Assembly: GCF_000003815.2 (NCBI RefSeq)
Contig: NC_049996.1
Coordinates: 4,083,617-4,147,616, forward strand
Source of the DNA: Branchiostoma floridae
Taxonomy: Eukaryota > Chordata > Leptocardii > Amphioxiformes > Branchiostomatidae
Direction: 5' to 3'
DNA length: 64,000 nucleotides
Shown here: one piece after another, positions 9,442 to 64,000 of the stretch
How the letters are laid out: the number at the start of each line of letters is the position of its first letter
Numbering within the stretch: the stretch's first letter is position 1
Translations under genes and position numbers: made by a program
Notes under the pieces: model-generated
Database searches by the model: none
Told to the model about the DNA's origin: nothing
Seen by the model: the letters and a program-made list of their open reading frames with translations, nothing else

Positions 9442-12196
9442 TAAATAACGGATTTTTGCTACGCATTTTTGTCCTTCGTCTAGCTTTTGAGAATGACAAC
9501 GTAGCAAACAGATATTAGGTCCGTTTCAGGCGGCTTACCAAGTTGTAGAACACACTCCCCAGTACAGTCGCCAGGAGAGCCATGATCCACGGTACGTACA
9601 GGTGGGGGTGGTGGCCGGGGGTGAAACTGTCTGATAGAACACATTCTCCAACCTACACGGAACAACAGTCTTATGACTGGCGATAAACAGTTAAACAGTG
9701 CCCAAAATGATTTTTGCTTGTTTTGCTTACCCCATGGACAATTCGTATATGAACAAAAATATTGTTGAAACAAGAAGATGTAGAACAAACTTCAAGCAAA
9801 ACAAGAAACTACAAAAGAAAATCTTAATTCTCATGCGAAGAACAATTTTCTTATTCTTCTTTGTTGAAGAAAATTTTTCTGAAATATTTTCACACCCAAG
9901 AATTTTCAGGAAGTTTAAGTAAAATCTTCTTTTTTTTTTCTTATGATGTAAGAAAAAAATTCTACAAATGCTTACTTTTTTATAACTCTTAAGAAATACA
10001 AGAATTCCGCTCTTGGTGTAAGAAAAGTTTTCTTGGTGTAAGAATATTATTCTCAAAAATTCAAGCAAAAATTTTCTTGCCCCATGGACAAGCACACTTT
10101 TCTCGGGGACAGAATGATTTGCTTCCTGGAAGATAAATTTCTGTGAGGAAGAAAAACAAGATAAACAAGAAAAAAACATTTTTGGTAGTGTATCTAATGT
10201 CATGGTCATTGCACCGTAGGGCTAGCGTGGTGGCCTCAGTCCTACAACCACAAACTTGTCCCGGTGGAATAATTATGGTTTCTATTTATCGACTTGTCCC
10301 GGTTAGATTTTAAATCCATCTTTAAAAAATCGGGTGCCTGACCTAAGCTCAAAATAGCCGGTAGCCAAAAGGAGTGCCAAAAGGGCTACGTAGGAGTCAC
10401 GTGTAAAAGTGCAAGAAAAGGCCCGTAAACTACCAGGCGAGCCATATTCTCCAAACGTCACCGCCACTCACCGGTGCATGAAAAAGCCCCTAAACTACCC
10501 TGCGAGCCCTATAGTGTAGAAGTCACCGGCGGGCCCTATTCTACAAATGTAATCGGTGCAAGAAAAAGTCCATTAATTACACGGCGAGCCCTATTCTACA
10601 AATGCAAGTATTTCCATTGCATATTCCGTCCTAGCAGGGCTAAATGCAGTATGTTGAATTACTTAAACGCGTGCTATATACTACAGCTAAATCTACGCGC
10701 CTCTCCTCTTGTCTGAAGAGTATTACGGATATTCTAGGCATCATAAGGTCGAGTTTCTTTCGATTTCTGAGCGATTTTTAGAGATCAGTGTCCACAAGTC
10801 ACCCCAGCCAAAATAAATGGGGTACACTTTAGGCAAAAAATCACCGTTCTAGGTTATTGACAATGTGACGCCGTCATAAGAAGGTTCGCCATAGTCGTTT
10901 TATAGTACCAATATTCGAGCCTACCATCCGACATTGAACAGAGACGGGGGGCGACACAGGTTATTTGGCGCTTACGACCCGTTGTTGATGACATGTGCCT
11001 CTGACGTTACGTTAGCAGTAGACGGGTCCATTCCTTGGAAAATCTAGGTACGTCCCAACATATATGAAGTGATGATTAGATAAGATTTTGGTCTCTTTCG
11101 TAACGCAAAGACCCATGTTTACCTCGCTCATGGTGACGAACAGTAGTGCGAGAATGGTCAGCCAGCGGACAGAGTGCCCTGGGAACAAGACCCAGAGTCG
11201 GATCTGCAGACGGGTGTAGTCATGGTTACGGCAGTGTCCAATAAAAGCAACTGTTAAGAGGAACAAACATCATTAAACCTTAACTTGAAAGTTTATCTGT
11301 GTTGCTAGAAGTCATTATTGAACTGTAACAGCCAACACAAAAATTGGACTCACCCAAATTGCGGCAACCTGAAATACTAATGGGAAACCTAGAATGTTGT
11401 TGAGGTTGTCCAGTAGGCAACCAGGCTATACAAAGTATTTCGATCCCTGTACTAGTTTTGTACGTTGTGCATGGCGAACTCCGATTGAGAAGGGCACTTC
11501 ACATCAATTTCCTCACCTCACTTAGGTTAAAATTAATACGTGGCTTCGTTTAGGGAAAATCCCTTGGTAAGGTCATAAGGTGTCTTGGCAAACAAAAAAA
11601 AGTCCCGTGTTTGAGGAGAGCCACACCTCTAGCACGTTATTGGTAATTGTAGGGGCCTGTCATAGTGTGAGTAGATCAGAACTATCAATCCGGCCTTACG
11701 CAGTGCAAACATAAGTGTGAATTCTTAATTTGATAAGCTGAATGTGATACACATTGAGGTGATGACGTCTTTTTTGGTCTTTTTATCGAGCTGTACATTT
11801 TGTCATGTTTTCTTTTTGTGTGCCAGTCAAATGCTTGGTTGACTGAAAAAAGATGACAAAATGTAAATCCTGGTAAACTGCCTTGTAAGATGTCAAAAAT
11901 CAGCCGCAGTTTAGCCTCTTCTTGGAAGGAAGCGGTTTGCCACTTAAGACTTTTTCGGAAAACATACAAACAAACGAACAAACAAACGTACCTAGAATGA
12001 TGGCAAGTGGAAGGACAACCAAATGCGGAAGGAGGTTCAGACCATCCACGAGACACTCCAGATCGCGCAGACTGCTGTCGGGCCGTGGTATTGTGCTGTT
12101 CCATCGCTGTCCAAACGTGCTGTCACCCTGCTGTCCGAATAAGCTGTGGTTTGATTGATGAGTTGTGTACGGCGGTCCGCAAAGTAAGCTCTCCAT
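1334..12196 (-). CDS. ABCC8/ABCC9-like: SUR-like ABC transporter, subfamily C (gene B, 5' part, 12 coding exons, runs off window)
   Basis: Tandem paralog of gene A. Twelve exons give 1702 coding bases (567 codons plus one base), ending inside TMD1; the rest of TMD1, both NBDs and TMD2 lie below base 1. Exon lengths in order are 205, 128, 114, 201, 183, 57, 207, 153, 156, 135, 45 and 118; only exons 1 and 7 differ from gene A, and all phases match. The N-terminus has Cys6, a sequon at Asn16 and a second Cys before VDGLNLLPH, then VLFPGHSVRW, as in SURs. Exon 8 has a GC donor and is flanked by partial copies of itself. I searched 1-953 for the expected 41-base exon 13 and saw nothing convincing. 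Function is inferred from gene A, since the ATPase half is not in view. Whether the copy is intact cannot be judged from this window. Confidence 0.9.
1750..2190 (+). repeat. Interstitial telomeric repeat array
   Basis: Tandem GGGTCA units (about 1762-1838), then GGGTTA units in two long runs (about 1862-1970 and 2030-2115) with degenerate TTTGG joints. It sits in gene B intron 11 with the C-rich strand as gene sense. Confidence 0.95.
2390..2434 (-). CDS. Gene B exon 11 (TMD1)
   Basis: Residues 514-528, AKTDVRLKWANETIQ. Compared with gene A, D.R.KR is DVRLKW here, a diverged turn of the coupling helix. Confidence 0.89.
2942..3076 (-). CDS. Gene B exon 10 (TMD1)
   Basis: Residues 469-513: VLLYYQLGWNAVLAVGF, ending STQKM. 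The acceptor ATGACAG was chosen over a nearer TTATAG because it gives the paralog's 135 bases and phase. Confidence 0.9.
3177..3648. mobile_element. Fold-back element with ACAGTCAAACCTG end
   Basis: Starts ACAGTCAAACCTG and ends with a decayed inverse (CAGGTTTAACGGTA). The inside has repeated GGTCGCT/AGCGACC-like blocks. Related pieces occur at 16550-16740, 22348-22800 and 38760-38835, each near the CAGGTTTGACTGTA terminus. Confidence 0.55.
4080..4535. repeat. Dispersed repeat
   Basis: Contains a GGTTCTTTAACGTGCG ... ACACGGGACCTCCATTTAAC block that I recall as a common interspersed sequence of marine invertebrates. No coding seen. It lies just below gene B exon 9 and overlaps none of it. Confidence 0.4.
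4598..4753 (-). CDS. Gene B exon 9 (TMD1)
   Basis: Residues 417-468: AMIYNKCLRLPSWLL, then GQVTNHMSQG and a helix ending ATLFQ. Follows GLQ of exon 8 as in SURs. Confidence 0.93.
4860..5225 (+). repeat. Dispersed repeat, copy 1 of 2
   Basis: Shares ordered blocks with 15745-16050: ATTAGGCTCG(C), GCTCYGATTGGTT, AAGAACACATCA and GGAAAACATAATAAATA. Non-coding. Confidence 0.6.
5414..5566 (-). CDS. Gene B exon 8 (TMD1), GC donor
   Basis: Residues 366-416: NGFVLLVLLLVVSVLRTG, ending GLQ. Length 153 as in gene A. The only junction that keeps this length and frame is CAG|GCAATC, a GC-AG intron. Three truncated copies of the exon's 5' half sit upstream (5618-5989). Confidence 0.88.
5618..5989 (-). 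repeat. Three truncated tandem copies of gene B exon 8
   Basis: Exon-like starts at 5707, 5846 and 5989 (true exon at 5566; spacing 141, 139 and 143). Each has an AG acceptor, GAGAGG and about 85-90 exon bases up to AGAACCG, then diverges; no donor-bearing 3' half is copied. Confidence 0.9.
6219..6377 (+). repeat. (ATTC)n microsatellite
   Basis: Two runs of four-base units, interrupted at 6290-6355, just past the donor of gene B exon 7. Confidence 0.95.
6388..6594 (-). CDS. Gene B exon 7 (TMD1 start)
   Basis: Residues 297-365: LWGVYFRAFLLCREFGLAGF, then VFLLISPLLLKLIIIYV. Two codons longer than gene A exon 7. An (ATTC)n microsatellite lies 12 bases past its donor. Confidence 0.92.
7404..7460 (-). 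CDS. Gene B exon 6 (L0 linker)
   Basis: Residues 278-296, ALDRLTNVYEREK, 57 bases. Confidence 0.9.
7570..7745 (+). repeat. Dispersed repeat, copy in gene B
   Basis: Shares GACGGGRRCCGATACCGA, ACGTCACACTTCCG, GGGTCATTTCAACTTGA and AAGCTTGCTGGTAAG, in order, with 42375-42545 in gene A. Confidence 0.65.
7800..7982 (-). CDS. Gene B exon 5 (L0 linker)
   Basis: Residues 217-277, RYLSTTPVDVPVPDDL through HLGKLPE. Length equals gene A exon 5. Confidence 0.92.
8100..8310 (+). mobile_element. tRNA-type SINE, degraded copy
   Basis: Shares GACTTTCC..., GTGTATAAAG and CGCCTTCCAATACC with the better copy at 33225-33495; box-B-like GGGTTAGATTC near its start. Confidence 0.5.
8471..8600. repeat. Facing G-tract and C-tract
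   Basis: A run of about 14-16 G at 8474-8488 and about 17 C at 8581-8597, each followed by an eight-base T or A run, so the block can fold back on itself. Confidence 0.7.
8919..9119 (-). CDS. Gene B exon 4 (TMD0)
   Basis: Residues 150-216, with SRGVSTDSLRFQLTWTSVLL, ending VYVLYKR. Confidence 0.93.
9378..9440 (+). repeat. (GA)n microsatellite
   Basis: Nearly pure GA dinucleotides between gene B exons 3 and 4. Confidence 0.95.
9539..9652 (-). CDS. Gene B exon 3 (TMD0)
   Basis: Residues 112-149. PGHHPHLYVPWIMALLATVL is almost identical to gene A exon 3; both are 114 bases. Confidence 0.93.
9700..10180. repeat. A/T-rich fold-back segment with AAGAA/TTCTT blocks
   Basis: Both edges carry CCCCATGGACAA (9730 and 10080). 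Between them AAGAAAA and TTTTCTT alternate. The 160-residue minus-strand open frame across it is low-complexity and not credited as a gene. Confidence 0.5.
10400..10612 (+). repeat. Imperfect tandem repeat in gene B intron 2
   Basis: Three to four units of about 66-82 bases with GTGCAAGAAAAAG, CGGCGAGCCCTATTCTACAA and CACCGG. Confidence 0.75.
11123..11250 (-). CDS. Gene B exon 2 (TMD0)
   Basis: Residues 69-111, with LWVLFPGHSVRWLTILALL. Acceptor TTAACAG, donor GTAAAC. Confidence 0.92.
11992..12196 (-). CDS. Gene B coding exon 1 (N-terminus)
   Basis: Residues 1-68. The Met is followed by Cys6, the sequon NHS at 16, then CLVDGLNLLPHL. Phase-1 donor GTACGT. A TATCTCCAG acceptor-like site 12 bases upstream hints at a 5' UTR intron, as in gene A. 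Confidence 0.88.
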
Positions 12197-12629
12197 TGAT
12201 ATATTTGAACTGGAGATATAGTATACGACGTATTAAGTCATTGTGTGGAACAAACCTCTGGTACTGAATATACAGTCGGTCATATCTGGACGTCTGACTC
12301 GATTTCAAACAATTAGCAAACGAGCACGTGCCCTGAACGTGATAAGCACAAGATATCTGATGGACAGTTGGTCAAAATGGCATCAGAGAAATGGGCCATT
12401 TGATACGACCGATATCTTTATGAAACATACATGAGGCCTACGTAAACGGAATATCTTCCAGTTGTTATAAAGGGTAACAAGCAAAGCTATATGATGTATG
12501 GAAAAGCTTAAAGTCTTGTCCAAGTCTTCTTCACCTCTCTGACAAAATCGATTTGGACACGTGATTTAGTTCTATACATGACGTCAGAAATTAGTCAAAG
12601 GTTGTTGGAAGTCGACACCGCCCCCTTCT

Positions 12630-12760
12630 CTGATGAATATGAATGAATGAACTTTATTGCACAACATTTGTACATGGTACAATTGTAAAGCAACAGTAAC
12701 AAGTCAATTAATACAATGATACTCGTCTGAGTTCTATAACTACATACATATATAGTATAG
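12630..12760. repeat. Interspersed repeat tail
   Basis: Contains CTTTATTGCA...TACATGGTACAA, resembling the CTTTATTGCA...TACATGTATGAAAGTACAA inserts at 23455 and 23775; probably a retroelement 3' end. Confidence 0.4.
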
Positions 12761-13476
12761 AAATGTGAACATAAATGGCGTATTGACATAGTGTAATATG
12801 CAAGTTTAAAATTTGGTCTGTTACTGTACAATAGATGTGAGAAGTGCGTCTTGATGTAACGTGTTACCTGACCCCCCCCCCCCCCCCCTTGAACGGGACC
12901 TTCGTATATACTGATACTTTTACGTAATAGCCAAATGTCGTATTTGCCCTCTCAGTGACACCACTGGCAACAAAATCGGTCGCCCCGAAATGGTATCACC
13001 GTTAAAATCTTATTAGGTGGTCAGTTGGGGGGTAAAAACGCGACAATAAGGGAATTAAGCTACTTTAACCTTAAGACGCATTGGGCCTGGTGGAATATTA
13101 AGCCATCACGTTACTACCATGTGTATTGACATGCATGGACGCACGCGATACATTATGTTTACTGATAACACGCATGCACTATTTAGGGGAGTTGTTTACA
13201 ACACGTATAGTGGTAGTAAATGGTTGACTGAATTTCGCCTTTGTTTGTCTGTTAGATATGTTTACTCTAAGGCGAACAATGCGATCATCACACAAAAAAG
13301 GAGAAACAGAATCTGATCTTTTCCATTGTTTCCTTTCGTCTTCTCCGATTAAAGTTTCTAACACACAGAAAAGTCCTTAATAAAAGAAAATAGCGTACAG
13401 GTGAGAACATTGAACTTTGCCCCCACTCCGAAACTAGGTCACCCGTCACAAAGCATAAAATTGTGTCATCTTTGTT

Positions 13477-13803
13477 CGTTTCAACACGTTAATAGAGCAA
13501 GGTTTCTTCTCGTGAAACAAAAAAAAAAACACTGTTGTTCAAAACATTAACATAAATAAAACAGCTTTTGTTTGGCTAAAGTATCGAAAAACTTATTTGG
13601 AAGTTTGACCACCGAGGGCTATCTTTAAGTACATGTCAGGTTGTTTCAACACAGAAAAGGGAAAAAAAAGTCCTTTCGTAAAACGAAAAACACTGTTGTT
13701 CAAAACATAAACATAAATAAAACAGCTTTTTTTTTGCTCAAGTGTCGTTAAACTTATTCGAAAGTTTGACCACGGAGGGCTATCTAAGTACACGTCAGGT
13801 ATC
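13477..13803 (+). repeat. Tandem duplication of about 161 bases
   Basis: CACTGTTGTTCAAAACAT, AACATAAATAAAACAGCTTT and GTTTGACCACSGAGGGCTAT occur at the same offsets in both halves. Confidence 0.85.
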
Positions 13804-15744
13804 TCAGTTGAATGGTATTGGATTAGTTTAGAAAGACCAGCTTGTTCCCCCTCCAAAACATTTGTAGAAAATAATCAAAGAAGAAAATTTGTGTACACGT
13901 ATCGATAACTAAGTATACATTGAGACATGTCTTGGTGACCATCTCTGCATATTATGATCTTCTTGCAATTTTAGTGTTCTCTTACATTGATATTGTTTGC
14001 CATTGATCCAAACGCAGAAGTAGTACATGTAGTAATACTATGACCATATTTGTAAATTCTCAATATCGACGGATTTGACTGTATATGAGCTTGACGTACA
14101 GAAATGATACTAAGAACATTACCTTATCACAACAGAAGTCAGTCTTACTCACCTCCACTGTCTCGATTCAACTGTCGACCTATGGGTCAGATGACTTCAC
14201 CCCCAGATAAGATCAGATAGTCCTTTCCATATGGGCGCAGCAAGACTCCGAGATGCAAAGTTAGTTGGGTTGGACACTTTCGTAGTATACAGGATGATAG
14301 TTGTCAGTAAAAAATAAAACACGACCTTTCAACCATAGAAGTTTAATAGAGTTTTTCCATGTCGTGCACCAAACGATGGTGTAGCGGACGCCTTGTTATC
14401 AACAGTAAAAGTGGGTCAAACCTGTTGACCGACGAACGGTGGTACTTTGACCCTCCTGGGGTCATTTTGCCCCCGCCCCCTTCCAAATTTTGTCGCACTG
14501 GTCAATCTCCAAGCAGACGTGGCGTATGGTTTGTTTGAACACAACGTCCTGTCATTGTTGATTTATTACATCTTAATCATTTATTAATAAGTAATACTAT
14601 GGATACTAAATAGAATGTGCACACACTGTCATCCTGCACTAAAAAAATCAATTTCTAACTCCTATGAATTAATCAACTTGTTAAAAATTAACACAACTGG
14701 CCAGGTGACCTGTGACTAGCCAGTCAAATGATTGTGTCTACCCAAATTTTCCGCTCAGTCTCGTCGGCTATGTTCACAGAATGGACCCGTTTGCTGAAAT
14801 TGTTTAAGCTTTATATAAGACAAACATGACCTACTAACACACCTATACAACGTGTATACGTACTAATTTGAAGGACATGCACTTCAACTAAGGTTTCCGG
14901 AAAAGGTGGGCTAGGCTAGTGGGGTGGGCAACCTAGGTCTTTCTGGGCCCGATTAGAAATTTGATTATATACCAAACCCCATGCATTATTCTTTAGACCC
15001 AGAGAGGGTAGCCCACCCCGATAGCCAACCTACCTTTTCTGGGAACCCCCTATCCCCAACTTGCATGTGGGAGACCCTTGTTTAAGTTTTATAGTAGTTA
15101 CCCTCCTACTTTTAGTTTGGAAGTTGGATTTACAAGAGTTTAAATTGCATATTGTGTACTAACATGCAATATATGCTATCAGGAATATCAAACTTATATA
15201 TTATTATAGTTCCATCAGGCAATTAAGTAAATATGTTGATAAACACAGAACTCACATTTATAAATTGTGGGAGCTTTTATTTCACAAAAATTAAACTCAA
15301 AATTGTAAAGTGGCTCAACAAATCATTAAAGAAAGCAGTTACATCTAACAAATAATTTTTCAGCATCAAATGACAAAATTCTGTATACATGTAAATCACT
15401 TTTAGACATAAACTAATTCTTACTAGTGAAATGCTTGCATCCTGTATATCAAATAAAATTTCAATCATATATTCTAACTATAGATTTAGTGGAGGCAATA
15501 TGTTTTTGCATATCTTATATTAGATTTAGTAATAACTTAAACTACTCACATTGCTTCTCACATTGTTAACTAGCACCAATACGTGATAGCGACTTACAGT
15601 ATTTTAGGTAAATTTAAAGTAAGTATGTGATACTGCATTTAGCACAATAATGGCATGCAGATATGCAAGAGTATGCAAATAATGATAATCATCAACTCTT
15701 TGGTCCTCATCATACAAATATATGATCATAATGCTTTAAAATGC

Positions 15745-16050
15745 TTTAAAGGAGAAAGGCAACATTTTCAAGTAAATACAAGATATTTCCCTGCTGTATT
15801 TTCCTTTTGTCAGTCTACTCGCACACAATACTACAATCATGATACTATTAGGCTCCGCCTTGAAGCGTTGCCAAAAAAAGGTCACTTTATATTTGCTGCA
15901 TCATATAATATTTCGTTATTTGCAGTAATAGCTAATTTGCTGATGTCACCGGTAGTTCTAGGCTCTGATTGGTTCGTGACAGAATGACAGGAAAGAAGAA
16001 CACATCAGCCAAAACAATATGTTTTCCCTACAGGAAACATAATAAATATA
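15745..16050 (+). repeat. Dispersed repeat, copy 2 of 2
   Basis: Partner of 4860-5225; contains AGGCTCCGCCTTGAAGCG and AGGAAACATAATAAATA. Confidence 0.6.
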
Positions 16051-16745
16051 ATCAAACATGATTTTTCATCAAAACAAAAAGCTGCCACCCTGTACAACAA
16101 TGATCAAGCAAAAATCTACTGTTTCCAACAAGCTACATATCGTACAATTATGTCTCTAAATGAATCTCATGCAACTTAAGTTTAATCAAGCTTTCAACAG
16201 CCAATGCACACTCCTAGGCCGTTTAAAAGCCTTTTGTATACTTAAAGCTTCTGGAGTTTAGCAAATTTATTTTTGAAAATGTTGACAAATATGTCCAAGA
16301 ATAATTTCTTAAAACTAGGTATTCTTTTACACCTAAGTGAAGTGAGGAAAGTCGTGTAAAGTGCCTTTCCTAAGGGCACAAGATTGGTGACAACAAAATA
16401 CACAAAATGTAAGAAAATTTGGTATCTCTGAAACTTTTGAACCCCGCAGTGTCACATCGGTGCCCCAAGTGCAGTGAGATACCACCTTAACAGTGGTCAA
16501 AATATCCCAGTGAGCTTCATGTAGCACATATATTAGTCACGTATATGTGACTGTACAGGTTTGACTGAATATCAGTGGCAGAGTGGTCCGTTATCTAGAT
16601 GTTGTCACTTATTACTGGTTTGACTGTATATCAATGCACAGGTGGTCTTTATTTAGAGGTGTTTACTAGTACACTTAGGTAGTAGTAGAGTTAGGTGATC
16701 CTTTTGTACAGCTAGCATACAGGTGGTCACCTGTAAGGTTTGACT

Positions 16746-17058
16746 AGGGATGGGTACCAGAACAGTATACCAGCACAAAACCATTTTTCTTGATGGACCG
16801 GTCCACGAAAAACATCTACATTCAAACTTGGTCTAAAACAGAGGCAGTTAGTGTTGTTTACATGGAGATAGGATTTTAAAATGCCAGTGGACGTCGGATG
16901 CTCCACCAAACAGATTCCTTTGTAGCGAAATGGACCATTGCTTTGATTGGAGTATCACAAGTTTCCCCAGATAATTAGGTTCAGGTCCAGACCTGGACCC
17001 AATCCTCTGGACCTGGACAGTACCTATACCTGAATTTTCTGTACCGGTACCCACCCCT
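16746..17058. mobile_element. GGTACC-type MITE, copy 1
   Basis: Starts AGGGATGGGTACC and ends GGTACCCACCCCT. Flanked by perfect 10-base AGGTTTGACT duplications (16736-16745 and 17059-17068). Confidence 0.85.
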
Positions 17059-17116
17059 AGGTTTGACTGTAGTTGTAGTTTGACTGCATCTTGCTTTACT
17101 AGTACAAGTGTGGCCG

Positions 17117-61255
<44,139 letters not shown>

Positions 61256-61279
61256 CTTGTATTATGATTATTTAGTGGT

Positions 61280-64000
61280 CTATATGAAAAGGAAACAAAT
61301 AAATAAAAAAAGTTCAAGAGGTAAAAATTACATAAATATGTACACAAACAAATTGACTAAAATGTTCACCTTTATCTGCTGCTAACCTATATGACGATCC
61401 ATTACTTGAAAAAAAAGGTATTTAGGCATATCAAGTCAATGGAAGTTGGTTTCAAATTCCAGTATTTTCAAAGTACAGTAGAAGCTAGTTAATTGTACCG
61501 TGGATTAACGCACACTTCTGTTAACTGCACGGAATCCCCAAATCCCAAACCGGTGCGGTCCAGCTAAATAACTTCGCATTATTGCACCAGCCGGATAATT
61601 GCACGAAATTCACTGGCAAATAGGCCGTGCAATTAAGCGGCTTCTACTGTATTGCTGTTTATAACCACCGTCTGTTAACTTGATATCCCTAAATTCCGTA
61701 CTGTATTCAAGTTCGCGGGAACTTACTTTCGCGGTAGCGGGAAAATGGAGTGTGTAAGGTGGTTTTAATTTTGCGGTATCCCCTTAAACTGTAGTCAAAA
61801 ACTATAATGGAAAAATGTTCGCTTTGGTTATAATTTCGTAGTAAAGTGGCCACCGCGAAAACCGCGAACATTTCTGCATTTACAGTATTTTCAAAAGAAA
61901 CGGATATAGGTAACCCCACGGATAAAGGCTGAACCATTACACAGATCCATCCAAATCTTCTTGTCATGCAAATTTCAGAATATGTTCTGAGCAATCATGA
62001 CACTGTAAGAACAATGCCTCCGCTCTTTAGGCGTCGCCAAAAATCGATAACCTGTTGCACTGTTTAGTTGGGAGGGGGGTAGTTGCAGAACAACACAGAG
62101 AAAACAATCAAAGTTTAAAAACGACACAAATATTAGACCTTGTCAAAGCATCTTAGGAAACAAACTCGTCATAGACTTCTTCTCGAGTAAAACTTAAAAC
62201 CTCGAAACAGTTTCTTATCAGTGTACATAAAGAAGAAGAAGACAAGTCGGAAAACATAATTTTAGCGCTTCTATCTAGAACTAGCGGCTAGATCCGATCG
62301 ATTCTAGACTCTGTCTAGATCTAATCTACAGAACGTACCTGCTTTAAACAGCCCTGTTACACCTCTGTAGTGTTGAGCAAGACATGTACTAGAGTGTAAC
62401 GGTCCTCGTGGTAACCTGAGCTATGACTAGCGGTTTTCTTTTCGCTTGACCTGCCTGGCTACGGGTCACCTCATGCGACACCAGCTGAAGCTTTGGTAAA
62501 CAGAACAGCGTGTGCAGGCCGAATCATTACATATCAGAGGGGTACAAAAAATATCTCTCGCAATGGAATCTAATACATCATGAATCAAATATTAAACCTA
62601 CAGATGACTGCAATAACATAGTTTGCTCTTGGGTTTTGCGATTTCTTTTTTATAATCAAGAATACATGTCAACATGAGTTTTAGAAATGAGACCCCCATT
62701 TTTAGAATGGTAGCGTCAACAATTACATGTCCTACTAGGGCTGGGTACCGGTACAGAAAATTCAGGTCCAGGTCCGGTTCAGGTCCAGAGCATCAGGTCC
62801 AGGTCCGGACCTGAACCTGGACCTGATTCAGTATGACTCATACCAATGGTCCATTTCACTACAAAGAAATCTGTTTGGTGGAGTATGAGACTTACACTGG
62901 CGTTTTAAAATTCTACAACGCTAACTGCACCAGTGTACGATTGGCTGTAAAACTTGGTTACTCTACTCTACTTCACTCTTGTTATTTTCTTCCACCTACA
63001 ACTTGTACAAGCACCAAAACGTGTGAATGCCTGACAAAATAATCTCTTAATTTTCTAATCGGTCCAACGTCCGGTCCACCCAATTTTTTCAGGTCCGGTT
63101 TTTCTGGACCGGTTCAATAAGAAAAACCGGTTTTGTACCGGTACGCTGTACCGATACCCAGCCCTATGTCCTACTGACCGAGGGGTCAAATTACAACCAC
63201 ATGTAACGGGGACGGTCCGTAACTCGCACCAAATTGTTATTTCAGTACCAACGTTTTGGTTTTGTTAGGTGTGTGTACCATTAGGTGCATATCATTACAA
63301 TTTCCAAACGGGGTTTTGTAGAAATACATTCTTGAATAGTTCTGACCAAAGTTTACTTTATTTAATATCAAGCCCTGATAGTTGTTCTTACGGTTGCTGA
63401 GTCATTGAGCGACATTTAATTTTGTGACCGTCCGGACGTTGACCGTTGTACCAAATCCGCAAATTGACCTCACGGTCAAGTTGATGTGTACATTTGTCGA
63501 GGGGACCATTTCAAACTTCAAAACCTTTGTCTCCTGTGTGAGTTTATTTATTGACATATCTTATGTAACCAAGGAGTGCCTAGTCCTAAAGTTAACACGT
63601 TTGTCCATCAATTGTTCTAGAAATAAGAGCATGCCTTTTGATTTTTGTCATATGTCCCTGACCATTTCATTTTACCATGATTTAAACTATAAAAGACAAT
63701 CGATCTTAGATTTTGCAACAGCCATATGCATATAACTGTGATGAAAGCTGTGCATGCATATAACTTATCCATTTAACAGTAGCGGTCTGCAATGAAGTTT
63801 CATTGAAACTGTCGAACTGAAAACCTGTCGTGTTGTATTCTTTAAGTGCTGCTTTGTTTCAGAATCTGAAACATATAACGTTATATTTCAGTCGTGATCT
63901 CCCTACAAATTACAAGACAAGTTTACCATCTGTGACTAATTGCTTTATGGGTTTCTCTCACACCGATGTACACTTCAAGTTTGAATCAATTTGGAAGAAA
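61280..64000. other. Upstream region of gene A
   Basis: No protein gene seen. A donor AAAGCAG|GTACGT on the minus strand at 62340 could end a non-coding first exon of gene A and join the acceptor at 61280. The rest is MITE (62737-63165) and unremarkable AT-rich DNA. Confidence 0.4.
62737..63165. mobile_element. GGTACC-type MITE, best copy
   Basis: AGGGCTGGGTACCGGTAC on the left, GTACCGATACCCAGCCCT on the right. A second nested fold comes from GGTCCAGGTCCGG...CCGGACCTGAACC. Perfect 10-base ATGTCCTACT duplications at 62727-62736 and 63166-63175. Confidence 0.9.

Larger units (their letters stand above)
12209..17116. other. Intergenic region between gene A and gene B
   Basis: No gene recognised. 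It holds an interspersed tail at 12630-12760, a poly-C run near 12872, a tandem duplication at 13477-13803, a strong donor-like CAGTGGAG|GTGAGTAAG read on the minus strand at 14153 that could end a non-coding first exon of gene B, a dispersed repeat at 15745-16050 and a MITE at 16746-17058. Confidence 0.5.

Noticed and set aside
9727-10209. 160-residue minus-strand open frame rich in F, S and K
   Set aside because: Low-complexity product of AAGAA/TTCTT fold-back DNA.
15655-15987. 110-residue plus-strand frame
   Set aside because: Falls in a dispersed repeat with no protein similarity.

Overview
The window is intron-rich animal nuclear DNA, most likely from a lancelet (Branchiostoma). The coding sequence is cut into about 50 small GT-AG exons with typical animal phases. 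TTAGGG telomeric repeats occur inside an intron. The introns are full of short fold-back DNA elements and tRNA-type SINEs of kinds I associate with amphioxus. The species call is inference from gene content and repeats.

Two tandem paralogous genes fill most of the window, both on the minus strand. Both encode ABC transporter subfamily C proteins of the sulfonylurea-receptor (SUR, ABCC8/ABCC9) type. Gene A (61255 down to 17117) is complete: 40 coding exons whose lengths sum to 4905 bases, or 1634 residues plus stop, close to vertebrate SURs (about 1550-1580). Every junction keeps frame. The layout is TMD0, L0 linker, TMD1, NBD1, an acidic linker, TMD2, NBD2. NBD1 has Asp where the catalytic Glu should be, and NBD2 is canonical, the SUR/ABCC asymmetry. 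Gene B (12196 down past base 1) is the 5' part of a second copy: 12 exons and 567 codons in view, with the same phases and nearly the same exon lengths, ending inside TMD1.

Region by region: 1-12208 is gene B, with telomeric repeats, a MITE touching the exon-12 donor and a partly amplified exon 8. 12209-17116 is intergenic and repeat-filled. 17117-47190 is gene A exons 40 to 4. 47191-58977 is gene A intron 3, 11.8 kb long, with a 533-base assembly gap and weak signs of plus-strand genes nested in it. 58978-61279 is gene A exons 3 to 1, with a 5S-rRNA-like sequence in intron 1. 61280-64000 is upstream DNA with one very clear MITE.

In function, each SUR-like protein would be an ATP/ADP-sensing membrane subunit; vertebrate relatives assemble with Kir6 potassium channels. 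No channel gene is present in the window. The strongest unexplained signal is that pieces of DNA carrying a 3' splice site plus the first 18-90 bases of an exon have been tandemly copied at several places, including exon 8 of both paralogs, and that one exon 3' half is copied with an intact donor. A second notable signal is a MITE family with 10-base target duplications in three copies.
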